64,000 nucleotides of DNA, from NCBI RefSeq assembly GCF_040183065.1, contig NC_091117.1, positions 110,301,001-110,365,000 of the forward strand, given 5' to 3'. Of the stretch, positions 21,780 through 31,902 are shown in pieces; position 1 is the stretch's first letter; every line of letters begins with the position of its first letter. The translations under genes were made by a program, and so were the position numbers. The notes under the pieces were generated by a model. That model was not told where the DNA came from. It searched no databases and was given only the letters and a program-made list of their open reading frames with translations. Origin of the DNA: Periplaneta americana. Taxonomy: Eukaryota > Arthropoda > Insecta > Blattodea > Blattidae.

Positions 21780-24012
21780 AAATACAAATACATTAAAAAT
21801 TCATAAAAATTATTTACAAGAAAATATGTACAATACAGCTATGCAGCCAATAACGTGATGACCCTGAAACAGAGAAATAAAATTATTAGTGCATTAGTAG
21901 ACTTATGTCTGTCTGTCGAGTCATGTGGTTGTTAATGTTCAATTTGATTTTCGTCTTGTACGTTGCCGTTCCAAGCTAGTGGGTGGAGTACGCTCTTAGG
22001 TCTTTTGTGTTTATCTAAAGCAGGGTTGTAGTTACCGAGGGTAGAAATTAATGGGTTGTTGCTGCTGTACGATTTGGTGTACGTGCAGAAGGCTTGATTT
22101 GAAATTATATTCTTGAGTTGTAAAAATTTCGAGTGCTTTATGAATCAATCTAACAGGTGTTACTCTAAGAAGTCCTGTAATGAATCTTAAACGTTTGTTT
22201 TGGAAAACCTGTAATTTTTTAAGAACTGTAATAGGTGTATGTCCCCAAGCAGCACAAGCATATAATATTACTGACCTAATTAATGTTCTATACAAAGTCA
22301 AGGCTGTATGTGTGTTTAAACGTCTGCTTTTATTTAGAATTGGGTACAGCTCCACTATTCTAGAATTGGCAAGTCTGAGTTTCTGTAGTACATGTTTGGA
22401 AAAAGTGAGCCTTCTGTCTATTGTTACTCCGAGATACTTAACTGAAGTTTTCCACTCGATTTGTGATCCATTTACAGCTAATTTTGTGTGATGTATTTCC
22501 GGTCTATTGAATATATTTCTTTTGCTAAATAAGATGGCTTGTGTTTTTGATATATTTAATTTAATTCTCCATCTGAGGAGCCATGGTTCAATGTCACGTA
22601 GGTGACCTTGAAGTCTGTTAATGGCAACAGTTCGCTTCCATGATGCCGTGAGAAATGCCGAATCGTCAGCGTATAGCGCTAAAATAGTATTATTGAAATT
22701 TTGATTAAAGGGTAGGTCATTAATATAGATTTGAAAAAGTATCGGAACCAGAATGCTGCCCTGAGGCACTCCAGCGTTGATATCTCGCGACGTGGAGTAC
22801 ACGCCGTTCTGTTTAACCTGGAACGTTCTGCCCCGAATATAATTATCCAACAATTTAACTAGACGGTCATTTAAATTATTATTAATTAATTAATAAATAT
22901 ATATCAAGCCCGCATGCCAAACTCTGTCAAAGGCTTGTGTATAATCTAGGAATATAACCGTTACTGTTCGGTTTAGATTAAAGGCAGTAGTAATTAATTC
23001 CATCGTGCGAAACAATTGCTGTGTGCACGAATGACCTGTGTGGAATCCAAACTGTTCATTTCGGATTAGATCATTTTGTCCGAGTTCAGATTTCAATCTT
23101 CTTTGTATGATCTTTTCCGCAACTTTACCTAAAATGTTTAGTAAACTGATAGGGAGATAATTTCGTGGCTTAGGAATTTGAATAATGTGCGAGTGTTTCC
23201 AGATGGTAGGAAAATAGTCTATCTGAAAGATAGCATTTATAATATTTGTAAGTAATTTGAATGCTTTCGGTGATAGCTGTTTCAGTACTTCAGCTTGTAT
23301 GCCATCGGGGCCAGGAGCTTTTTATTTGGCAGGTGTCTAACTTGCACTTGAACACTAGCAGGACGGACTTGTGGTGCGTCCTTGTTGAGGTCCTTATTAA
23401 GTAAGTACGTAGTTGTGTCTTGCAGTATTTTGTCATGTACATGTCTGTCATACAAGTCGCCATGTGGATGGAAGGAATTCTCGAGGACTTCCGCGAAAAT
23501 TGTTGTTTTCTCCTCTGGATTATTATAGGTTGTCCCATTGTGCTGGATGGGAGGGATGTCACTATATGGCTTAGTGAAGAATTTTGTAATTTTCCACACT
23601 TCGCTCATATTGTCGGTATCTAAATTACTAACTTTTTGAGTCCAGGCTTGGATGATCTGATCGTTTATTTTCTGAGAAATTTCCCTTTTTAAACGATTCA
23701 TCCGTGGTCTTAGGCGAGGGTCCCGCGTTCTTTGCCACACACGCCGAGAGTCGTTTCTTTCCCTACTTAATTTTAAAGTATCCTTTGGAAGCTCTAATTT
23801 CCCAGGAGTAACAGTTTTTGTAGGAATAACCGACAAAGATTCCTGTACAGCGTTCCTTAGCATTTTAGCAGCATCTTCGACCGCCAAAGGTGACGTTGGA
23901 ACCAAGTCATTGTGGTAATTCGGCCGTGGTGGGAATATAATGGTGTAGCAGACGGTTGACTCAAACTCGTTTTCTACTGCGCATGTCGTCACTTGGGAAG
24001 CAGCAGCGGCGC
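21780..24012 (-). mobile_element. 5'-truncated jockey-type non-LTR retrotransposon
   Basis: A minus-strand LINE fragment starting in the linker between endonuclease and RT and ending in an AT-rich 3' region below 22031. The 3' boundary is approximate because I see no clear poly(A). ORF1 and the endonuclease are absent, as is typical of incomplete reverse transcription. Confidence 0.75.
22032..23992 (-). pseudogene. Jockey-clade reverse transcriptase, broken
   Basis: This encodes the RT part of ORF2, which would copy the element's RNA at a nicked target. In order on the minus strand: linker (23992-23300, ending KKLLAPMAYK after a frameshift); RT fingers with PRNYLPISLLNILGKVAEK (about 23190-23100); palm motif A in FLDYTQAFDRVWHAGL (about 22940); an AT-rich ATTAATTAATTAATAA disruption (22868-22900); then a 273-aa open segment with DINAGVPQGSILVPILF, LYADDSAFL (catalytic YADD), VKYLGVTIDRRL and a C-terminal thumb. 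At least one frameshift, the AT-rich interruption and 5' truncation make it inactive. Confidence 0.85.
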
Positions 24013-24154
24013 GCTAATTCGCGCCGCAGTGCTCGAGGAACAGAACAAACAGCTGTTGAGTGTACGTGCACGGTGTTAATTCTTTGTTTATATATATTAT
24101 ATTGAATGTTATTCTTGTATCAGTAATGCCATAAATGTGACACATGCTATTAGT

Positions 24155-24767
24155 ATGCCTGGATGTGCAGTATCTGGTTGTTTCAGTTACAATCGAAAAA
24201 CAAAAGGAACTGACGTAAAATATTATAGGTTTCCGAAGAATGAAAACTTGGGAAGACAATGGTTGCATGCTTGTAGAAGGGAGGATGAAGTCAATTTACA
24301 GCACGATGAGTTTTCTCGCACGTTAATAAATTTTATTTGCTTCGCAACTCATTTGCAAAATATATTTTCATGTTAAACTTATTGTTTGACTTATTCCATA
24401 GATTGCTTTGAGGGAAAAGAAAGGGGGTAAAAATCTTAAGACTTAATGTTGTTTCAGCTCGAATATGTTCACTTCATTTTGAGGAGTCAAGTTACGAAGT
24501 ACCTTTAAAGCAGAAACTCCTAAATTATGAACCAAAAAGCAGTCGTAATCTGAACGTAGACGCCGTACCCACAAAAGCTCTGGCGCACTCTTGCTTCAAA
24601 CGAAAATCAACAGATAGTCTGAGATTGGACAGATGTGAAAAACGGAGAAGGAGAAAAGAAATTCATGACATCATTGCCAATAGTTCATGTACTCTTCAGG
24701 CCACTTCCAAAACCAATTCTGACTAACATGTGTCAGAGGATAGTGCATTAGACCTAAATAACGAAAC
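24155..24767 (+). CDS. THAP-domain protein, probable two-exon gene or gene fragment
   Basis: A THAP zinc finger (C2CH, sequence-specific DNA binding) split by an apparent intron. Exon 1 from ATG 24155 reads MPGCAVSGCFSYNRK, then YYRFPK and RQWLHACRRED, giving the first zinc pair (C4 and C9) and the conserved W. After an acceptor-like TTGTTTCAG (24449-24457), exon 2 continues ICSLHFEESSYEVP (C-x2-H) and NVDAVPT (the AVPT box), then a basic tail KRRRRKEI. The frame ends at TAA 24724, and the same frame beyond it runs to a GTGAGT donor at 24768, so the TAA may be a real end or a nonsense mutation. Exon 1's donor is unclear: GT sites near 24322 give the wrong phase. CpG-rich DNA (24000-24060) lies just upstream. 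It may be a THAP gene or part of a P-type element; no element ends are seen. Confidence 0.5.
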
Positions 24768-26365
24768 GTGAGTAATTACAGCATTATAATAACTATTAAC
24801 TAGTATGTTCCTGTGTATCATATTGTTAAAATTTTTCACATATGAGTCGCTCCGCAGAAGGGAATAATTTTCTCATAGTTCTTCAAAACTTTCTAAGCTA
24901 AAAGGACTTAATTACATGTCTCATAAAATGTTAAAGCTGTGGTATCTTTTAACAACTTCCAGACAGAAAAGCTTCAGTAAATGGAAGGATTCAATTGTCT
25001 CGAATGTCAATAGAGGAGCAAAAAAGGCGTCAATCAATGGGCATAAAATAATTATTTTCTCTCTTAAACCTAGCATTATCACGGTTGGGAAAAAATTGCC
25101 CACCCTTTTTACTTTCTAAATTGTTTTGAATTAATGAAATCTGACAGCTTTCACCTTTACTCTATTTGTCTCTAACAAGATAAATTATGCACACATGTGT
25201 ACTGTTTTAGATTTCAAGTATAGCAGATTAATAATTTGAAGTATTTGTTAGTTGACAGATTTTACCCACCCTTGGAATTTCATATGACCTACACTTTTAA
25301 ACATTTTCTAGTTTGAATTCTGTGATTTTTGTCCATTGTTGTAACTGTTTGTAATGCCATTAAAGTCGTTTACTGTTTCAATTCTCCACTTTACCATTTA
25401 CTTGCAGTGTAGAAACTTGAGTTGGTAAATTTGTTCTTTCTTTATTGGTGATTATTCAAATCTAGTTGTATTCAGGGATACAGAACATAGACATCAGTTG
25501 ATTTGTGGATAATAGCAGCCTTAATGTTTTGTGTGAACGTGATATTATAGTGCTTTTGGAAATTGAATTACCGGCGGAGTTGAAGAAAGAAAGTGGTAGT
25601 GAGGAAGATAATACAGAAGTGGTTGGTGAGGGTGAATCAAGGTCTATTTCAAGTACTAGCTGCTAACAAGAAAGCCGTTCGCATTACGAAAATTAATGTC
25701 AGATGTGGAAATTGTGGACTTAATTTGTGTAAAAAATATTCAGATATTAAAATTGTGTGCAGGAGCATTTTACTAAAAGAAATATGCAGAATCACTGGAA
25801 TGAAAAAACTGGTGTGTTTTTTTAAGTAATGTAAAAATGTTGACGATGAAACTTTATTGAACGTATTTGAGGAGTTCGGAATCAAAACGCGTTAAGTCCA
25901 CATTTTATCGAGAATGTGGGTTTTTTTCGAATTTACCTTCTTTTAGGGACACTTCATCATGCTACACTTGACATTTGTTGCGATTCACATTTTCAGCCTC
26001 TTTAAAGCCAGGCTGAAATCGAAGGTCTGATTCAGAACGTATTCTGTCCATCACCCTGAATGGATCAAACCGAGTTGAGTCCGTGAACTTAAGATATCTT
26101 CTAACGAAAGCAGTACACCAGAATGAACGTAATTAATTCGACACCTGCCTTTAACAAATGTTCATTATTGACTCTTTTCTAAAGTTTGCTTGTTGCTACC
26201 TTTAAGTTCATGCAGTAAGATTTAAAAGGACGGGTTTATTGCCTGGAATCTCTATTTAAATCTCCACGCGCAGACAGTGAATTTGTGGTGTGCGGTAAGT
26301 GGCATTTAAAGGCAGGTGGAGGCCGTTTGCAATAAACATGGGTCTTTTACTACAAATTTTGATAT
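24768..26365. other. Unassigned stretch with a weak coding-like patch
   Basis: Mostly AT-rich. Around 25563-25830 there are short coding-looking runs in shifting frames, for example an acidic patch ELKKESGSEEDNTEVVGEGE and, in another frame, VRCGNCGLNLCKKY. They might be later exons of the THAP gene upstream. I cannot support a gene model. Confidence 0.35.
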
Positions 26366-26369
26366 TATA

Positions 26370-26535
26370 CTCATAATTTGGTAACAGTTTGAACAGTATG
26401 TTAAGTTTCGAAAGACTCCAGTACGAAACATTGTTTGCATCCCCACGTTGTTTCGCCTCTTTCTTGTGAGATTTACAAACTTTGCAGGTTCTCGCTGGCT
26501 TCTTTTTCTGCGGATGGGGGAATAAGCCCAACAGC
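26370..26535 (-). pseudogene. PiggyBac-like C-terminal zinc-finger remnant
   Basis: On the minus strand, KKKPARTCKVCKSHKKE is followed, after a one-base frame change, by ETTWGCKQC. The CxxC...W.CxxC spacing and the preceding basic segment resemble the cysteine-rich C-terminus of piggyBac-family transposases. No upstream catalytic region is recognisable, so the rest has been lost or diverged. The assignment is tentative; another transposase family with a similar terminal finger is possible. Confidence 0.35.
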
Positions 26536-26539
26536 TTGT

Positions 26540-27360
26540 TTGTAATATTGCCGTCGTAACTCCAGCATCCCCTCCCCTTTCACTAACACTTCAGTAAGAC
26601 AAGGTTAACCCTCTATAAAATGCCTGCTTCCAGGTCAAGTCGAAGATTTGTATAGACCCTTTCCTTCCTGGGTTTGCTTCCCTTCACGGCCTTACATGCA
26701 ATTACGTAGACATTGAAAAGCTGAAAAGTACCATAAACATTACATTGAAGAAACATTACTGTAGATTTTTTACGTATTTTCCTAAAATGGAGAAGGGATA
26801 TAAGACTTCATTTTGACGCTGACCTGACAGTCAACCCACAACATAACGTTATTGTACTCTATTACGTCCTTCAGTTTCACTACTGTTTATTCCCATTCAT
26901 TGTTACCCTTTTTTCCTTTATGTTGACCATGTGAATGTTGTGCTTCGTAGACAGACCTTTTCTGTCATGTCACTTTATTGCCAATAACTCTTACAAGACC
27001 CCGATTCTGATTCCCTTTCTTAAACTTTGTTCATTCCACTTGGATTGCAGGACAGAACTTCAATGCACTTTTATTCAAACAGTTAGAATTCTGGAAAACC
27101 TTTCGCGTATATTTAGAGGAAAATAACTCCTCTTCTTCACGAAAGATCGTTTTACAACATACAACAACCCTCTAAATAGACAGCTTGAAAAAACTGCATT
27201 TGACAGCTTGAATGAAAACTGTAAATAAAAGTCGCAGCGTCACAAAGACGTCATGTCTAGACGGCTATGCTTTGGGAGCGCATCACGTTCCTGACAAGAC
27301 GTTAGTAGGGAAGGGATTAGTTAATACAGCTTCTTGGTATTCATATCAATTAACCTACCC
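26540..27360. other. Non-coding stretch
   Basis: No gene or repeat recognised. Confidence 0.4.
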
Positions 27361-27419
27361 CACTTCCAAAACCTTACGGAGCTGAGCTGAGCTAAGCTAG
27401 CAAGCTGCGAGAGTGTCTG

Positions 27420-27445
27420 CAATGCTTCCCTCGTGACGTCATCAC
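27420..27445. promoter_or_regulatory. Isolated TGACGTCA site in GC-richer DNA upstream of a THAP relic
   Basis: CTCGTGACGTCATCACG contains a perfect CREB/ATF palindrome within a locally GC-richer stretch about 290 bp upstream of the THAP remnant at 27726. It may be an old promoter. Confidence 0.25.
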
Positions 27446-27725
27446 GTAGTAGGAGAACTGACGAGGCTGCGCACTGCTTCACAATTATATTCCCACCACG
27501 AATTCGGCAAGGGTCTGGGACTTTTAAACTCCCTAGTGTCGCCACGGCAACTGAGCGAAACATTGGCGTCGCGATCGTTTAAATACTCCAATTTTCCTCT
27601 TAATACTGTGGACAGAACAGATAAAACTCACTCTGGTAAGGAATTAAACAGATATTTCTTGCGATGTTCGGGTGATTTTTATTATGCCCTTTTATGTGAG
27701 CGAGTAGTAATATGCCCAATTGATT

Positions 27726-28060
27726 TGTCCTTGTTGTAAATCCGGTTATATAATCTATAACGAAGTAAGATGTTTCTTTTTTCACCCAAAGACTAGGCTA
27801 TTTTTCAGAAGTGGTGTAGAGCAATTCCACGGAGATAGAAAACTGTATGCTCGTTCTTATATTTGTAACATCCATTTTTCTGCGGTTTTTATAGTAAGAG
27901 CCGATAAATTTATTATTGACGGTAAAGAGGCAGGACTTCCACGGAAGAACTAGTGACCAAAACCGGATGCCATACCACATAGTTTCCCGAATTTGCCTCG
28001 ATACCTTAAAAAATTAAAAGGGAAAATCTCCACCCAATCCTTTCTCATAACAATGCACCC
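27726..28060 (+). pseudogene. THAP-domain relic
   Basis: One frame reads PCCKSGY..YNEVRCFFFHPK, then RSYICNIHFSAV (C-x2-H pair), then after two stop codons PKPDAIPHSFPNLPRYLKK, which matches the end of a THAP domain (AVPT-like DAIP). The first zinc pair is only partly kept and the central tryptophan is not evident. It is unrelated in detail to the THAP sequences at 24155 and 32350. Stops at about 27951-27956 show it is inactive. Confidence 0.5.
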
Positions 28061-28289
28061 TTACCAAATACCATCTGGCTATGACCAATTCTATCGACGC
28101 TAAATAACCCAATAGTTGTTATAGCATCGTTAAACTAAGCAAAAAAAAGAATTGGACGTGATACCCCAAAATCAGAAGAACACGCTAGCTGATCTTGCGC
28201 TTGTATGTATGTATGTATGTGCCATTATTTCACACCTGGATGTCCATAATTGTCTAGTTACTTTGACCGTAATCTCCTTTTTTTTTACT

Positions 28290-28540
28290 TGGTTATTTAA
28301 CGACACTATATCAACTACGAGGTTATTTAGCGTCGATGGGATTGGTGATAGCGAGATGGTATTTGGTAAGATGAGGCCGATAATTCGCCATAGATTACCT
28401 GACATTTACCTTACGGTTGGGGAAAACCTCGCATAAAACCCAACCAGGTAATCAGCCCAAGCAGGAATCGAATCCGCGCCCGAAAACAACTCCGGATCGG
28501 CAGGCAAGTGCCTTAGCCTACAGAGCTACGCCGGTGGCTC
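28290..28540 (-). repeat. tRNA-derived SINE
   Basis: Minus strand: GCGTAGCTCTGTAGGCTAAG (A box), GCGGATTCGATTCC (B box), a body with ATTACCTGGTTGGG, and the tail GTGTCGTTAAATAACC. Same tail type as 38044-38315. Confidence 0.85.
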
Positions 28541-28549
28541 GTAATCTCT

Positions 28550-29157
28550 TCCAGTGAATGAACGCTAGACCATCATTTCAGCTGTTTAGTGCTAGTTTTT
28601 CAAAATCGATTCATTTTTAGAGCCATAATCTGTGATAGGTTCGAGGAAAGTGAAAATACAAAAGAATTCAGAAGGTGAAGGAATGGGCTTGCAGACACAA
28701 TGAACTCTTAATACTCCCTCCTCTGCCGTGTAAAAAGGATTCTAGCATTACACGATTTTATAATATATATTACACGTAATTGGCAACACAAAGAACACAT
28801 TTGCCTAAGAAAAAACCCTTGAATTATTTAGAGTGATAATTCAGACATTTCGGAATTATAAAATGATTATCTTGTGATGATCACCATATACTTTCTACAT
28901 TTTTCAATATCTTTGCAGGTTAAAAAATGTGCTATATGCAATTGCTAATTGTGAACCTCTAATTGGACTCAAGTACCTTCTACTTCATTAAATGTACATG
29001 TTTAATTATTAATTGTTTTATTTTTAATAATAGCACTTCTGTCATAATTAACGAAAAAGTTATTTCAGTAACAAAAATGCAGTATAAAGCTGCTTTGTAT
29101 GTAGGCTACAGGTTAATCTGATTTACAATTATATTATATTTATTTATTACATTTCCA
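28550..29157. other. AT-rich stretch without recognisable feature
   Basis: Nothing supported here. Confidence 0.4.
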
Positions 29158-29160
29158 CAT

Positions 29161-29488
29161 CATAAGAGATTTGTGGTCAAGCATATGAGAAAGTAAATTG
29201 GTCTCATGGAAAAGTTGTTAATTTAATATTCTCCAATAAGTTGCTTTCAACAACTTAATGCACTGCTACTAAATTCTTTTAATTTTACAAAACACAAAAT
29301 AACCAATATATTTCAAAGGATCATCATAAGAGATTTGTGGTCAAGCATATGAGAAAGTAAATTGGTCTCATGGAAAAGTTGTTAATTTAATATTCTCCAA
29401 TAAGTTGCATTCAACAACTTATTGCAGTGCTACTAAATTGTTTTAATTTTACAAAACACAAAATAACCAATATATTTCAAAGGATCAA
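29161..29488 (+). repeat. Tandem duplication, two 164-bp units
   Basis: Units begin CATAAGAGATTTGTGGTCAA at 29161 and 29325 and differ at only a few positions, so the duplication looks recent. Confidence 0.95.
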
Positions 29489-30118
29489 AACTAGCATTAT
29501 CATAGATATAACATCGAAGCTTAATTTGTAAGTCTGAGTTGCAGTAATATTTCTTGTTCCACCTGAATTACGTATAAACCAGTTACAACTGCAACTAGTG
29601 GATAAATAGTAGATAAAAGTTATTGCTGAAAATAAAGTGCCTCATTTATTTTATTATATTCTTTCTTGCGTATAAGAAACATAATTTCATAGCAATGCGT
29701 ACTTTATAATGCCATGAAAGTGTTCATTTTTGCGAAGCTGTACTTCTTTTCTGTTTGAAGCCAGCACAATGTTCCAATTTTCGGTTAATTATTATATTTA
29801 CTATTCAGGGTGTATTATAGTCTATAGCTCACAATTTGTTAATGTAGTAATATTGCATTTTTTAAATAAGTGAAATATTGCGACAAAGTACTCTACAATG
29901 CATTCTTATTTAATGGGATATTTTTAAAACCTTTTGCATTCGCTCGAATAGTGATCCTGAAATTGGGTCGGACAACAGAGCTAGCGCTACTCGGCGACGA
30001 ACCACTGAACTAGAGGAAGTTACATCACTTTCTCTTCTACCCGCTCTGGTTCCATTATTACATGAGGTAGGGTACATTGGAATTTATTAAAATTCAACAA
30101 TTTTAATATCTCTCTTCA

Positions 30119-30945
30119 GGGAAAAGGACAGCTCATTGTTGATATGTTCAATAAATTACTGGATTTCAGTCGTAAACTTACACTTTTCGTAAGTCAGTTT
30201 CGGAAGGTAATATGGTCCACTTTCGAATGATAGAAACTGCTCGTGATGGAGCCATGTTAAACGATTATGTGAAAATATTAATTGAAATTCAGAATGAATT
30301 TAATTCTAGGTTCCAAGATCTTGTTTTAATTGAAAAGAAGTTTAACGTTATCATAATACATTCCTTCAAAACCAGTTGAAACATTGTCATACAATTTACA
30401 GGTCGGCCTGGTTGGCGCAGTTGGTATAGCGCTGGCCCTCTATGCGCGAAGTTGCGGATTCGATTCCTGGGCAGGTCGATGGCATTTAAGTGTGCTTAAA
30501 TGCGAGAGGCTCATGTCAGTAGATGTAAAAGAACTCCTGCGAGACAAAATTGTGGCATACGGGCGACGCTGACATAACTCGGCAGTTGCGAGCGTCGTTA
30601 AATAAAACATAATATTTAACATTTAACGATTTACAGCTCGAACTTATTGAACTTCAATGGGGCCTATGGGCTAAAAACCGTTTGAATAATACTACTAGCC
30701 TGGTTGAGTTTTGCAAGACTAAACCTCAGCAATAATATCCATGACTACACAAGCTGGCTGTGAAAATGATTGCTATGTTTGGCTCAACATTTATATTTGT
30801 GAGCAACTTTACTATTTTCTATAATCAGCTTTAATAAAGGCAGGCATCGAAACTGATGTTTCATTACAAGCAGTACTGTTCCTTTCAGCTGCCAACAGCA
30901 TAAAACCCCGTTTTCATGTACTGGTAAATAAAAATGTAACAAAAT
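30119..30945 (+). pseudogene. hAT transposase, C-terminal remnant (split by a SINE)
   Basis: Before the SINE, 30119-30395 reads GKGQLIVDMFNKLLDFSRKL and later EFNSRFQDLVLIEKKFNV. After it, 30637-30945 reads LELIELQWGLW, then LHKLAVKMIAMFGSTFICEQ and, in a shifted frame, DVSLQAVLFLSAAN. These match in order the C-terminal part of insect and vertebrate GTF2I-repeat/ZBED-like hAT transposases, including the dimerisation region (FGSTxxCEQLFS). Removing the SINE and one ATTTACAG restores YNLQLELIELQ. It pairs with the N-terminal remnant at 21104 and lies just inside the hAT right end. Stops and frameshifts make it inactive. Confidence 0.75.
30402..30628 (+). repeat. tRNA-derived SINE with 8-bp target duplication
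   Basis: Head TTGGCGCAGTTGGTATAGCG (A box) and GCGGATTCGATTCCTG (B box), body with GCATTTAAGTGTGCTTAAAT, tail GAGCGTCGTTAAATAAAACA. ATTTACAG is duplicated at 30394-30401 and 30629-30636. A second copy in the opposite orientation is at 45908-46128. Confidence 0.93.
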
Positions 30946-31274
30946 GATATTGTACATTTACAGTAAGTAGGATAGCTATAGAATTTCTATTATTTCTGTA
31001 AAATAAATATTTCTTTATTAATTAATAGTAGTCCAAGATAGTTTTGTAACACTGAACGGAAATTCATTTCATGAACACTCTTACTAGTAATTTCTTTTGT
31101 GTAGTACGTTTTGTACGAGATGACCCCTTCTTCCAGTCCAACCTTATATTGAGTGCAGCCAATATCTGCATTCCGCTCATGAGCTGTGAGCCGGCTCGGA
31201 GAGCGCAAATTTTGTGCAGGCCTGGTAACACATTTAGATTATAACGTGATGTAAGAGAACGTTGTAATTTTAAT

Positions 31275-31335
31275 GAATGAATGAACGAACGAATGAATAA
31301 ATAAATAAATTAACAAACGAACGAACGAATTAATT
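31275..31335 (+). repeat. (AATG/AACG)n degenerate tetranucleotide repeat
   Basis: Alternating AATGAATG, AACGAACG, AATAAATA runs just outside the hAT right end. Confidence 0.8.
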
Positions 31336-31902
31336 CTCTTCGAATCAATAAAGGGGAAATTGGAGGAGAAACGCTTAAAAAGCAAGCGATCGCTCGTCCT
31401 TGCAAGGGAAATAAACTTATTTCAATTTAATAATTATCATTACAGAAAATTCTTTAAAATTGAATATGTTTAATATTTTCTAACAGAATGAATACTTCCA
31501 TCGTTTATATTCAAATTGCTTTAATAAGATAGTTTTTAAGTATAAAGTATAGGATATAAATTGATCACGTTGGCAAACATGCACATAGATCAGGGGCGAA
31601 TTCTCCAGGCTAGCTTAGCATGCCCGCATTTTTGAAGTATAAAATAATAAAAGAGAAAGTTTTAACTGTCATTATGCTTATTTTATTTGAGAACAAAGAT
31701 GCCAATAATAGGCTACAACCATTATTCTAACCTAACGTGTGAACTTCATTATTGATTATTGCTGTAGATTGACACGTAACCGTTTTGCCAATCATTACTA
31801 TGCTTGCCGGAACTCCATCGCTTGCTCGTGTGAAGGTTTGCAGTAAATAAGAGCACGGGCCGGTTGAGTTACTTCTTGACCTTGAGTTACGCGACTAGGG
31901 TA

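Larger units (their letters stand above)
20950..31224 (+). mobile_element. Decayed hAT transposon enlarged by nested insertions
   Basis: The left end CAGGCCTGCACAAA (20950) and the right end TTTGTGCAGGCCTG (31211-31224) are perfect 14-bp inverted repeats, followed inward by GCGCTC on both sides. The right flank is GTAACACA. The left flank reads GTAACACAGG, which fits the same 8-bp duplication if one CA was lost from a CACACA run. hAT-type coding remnants sit just inside both ends (21104 and 30119-30945). The roughly 9 kb between them holds a LINE fragment, THAP sequences, SINEs and unassigned DNA. Confidence 0.75.
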
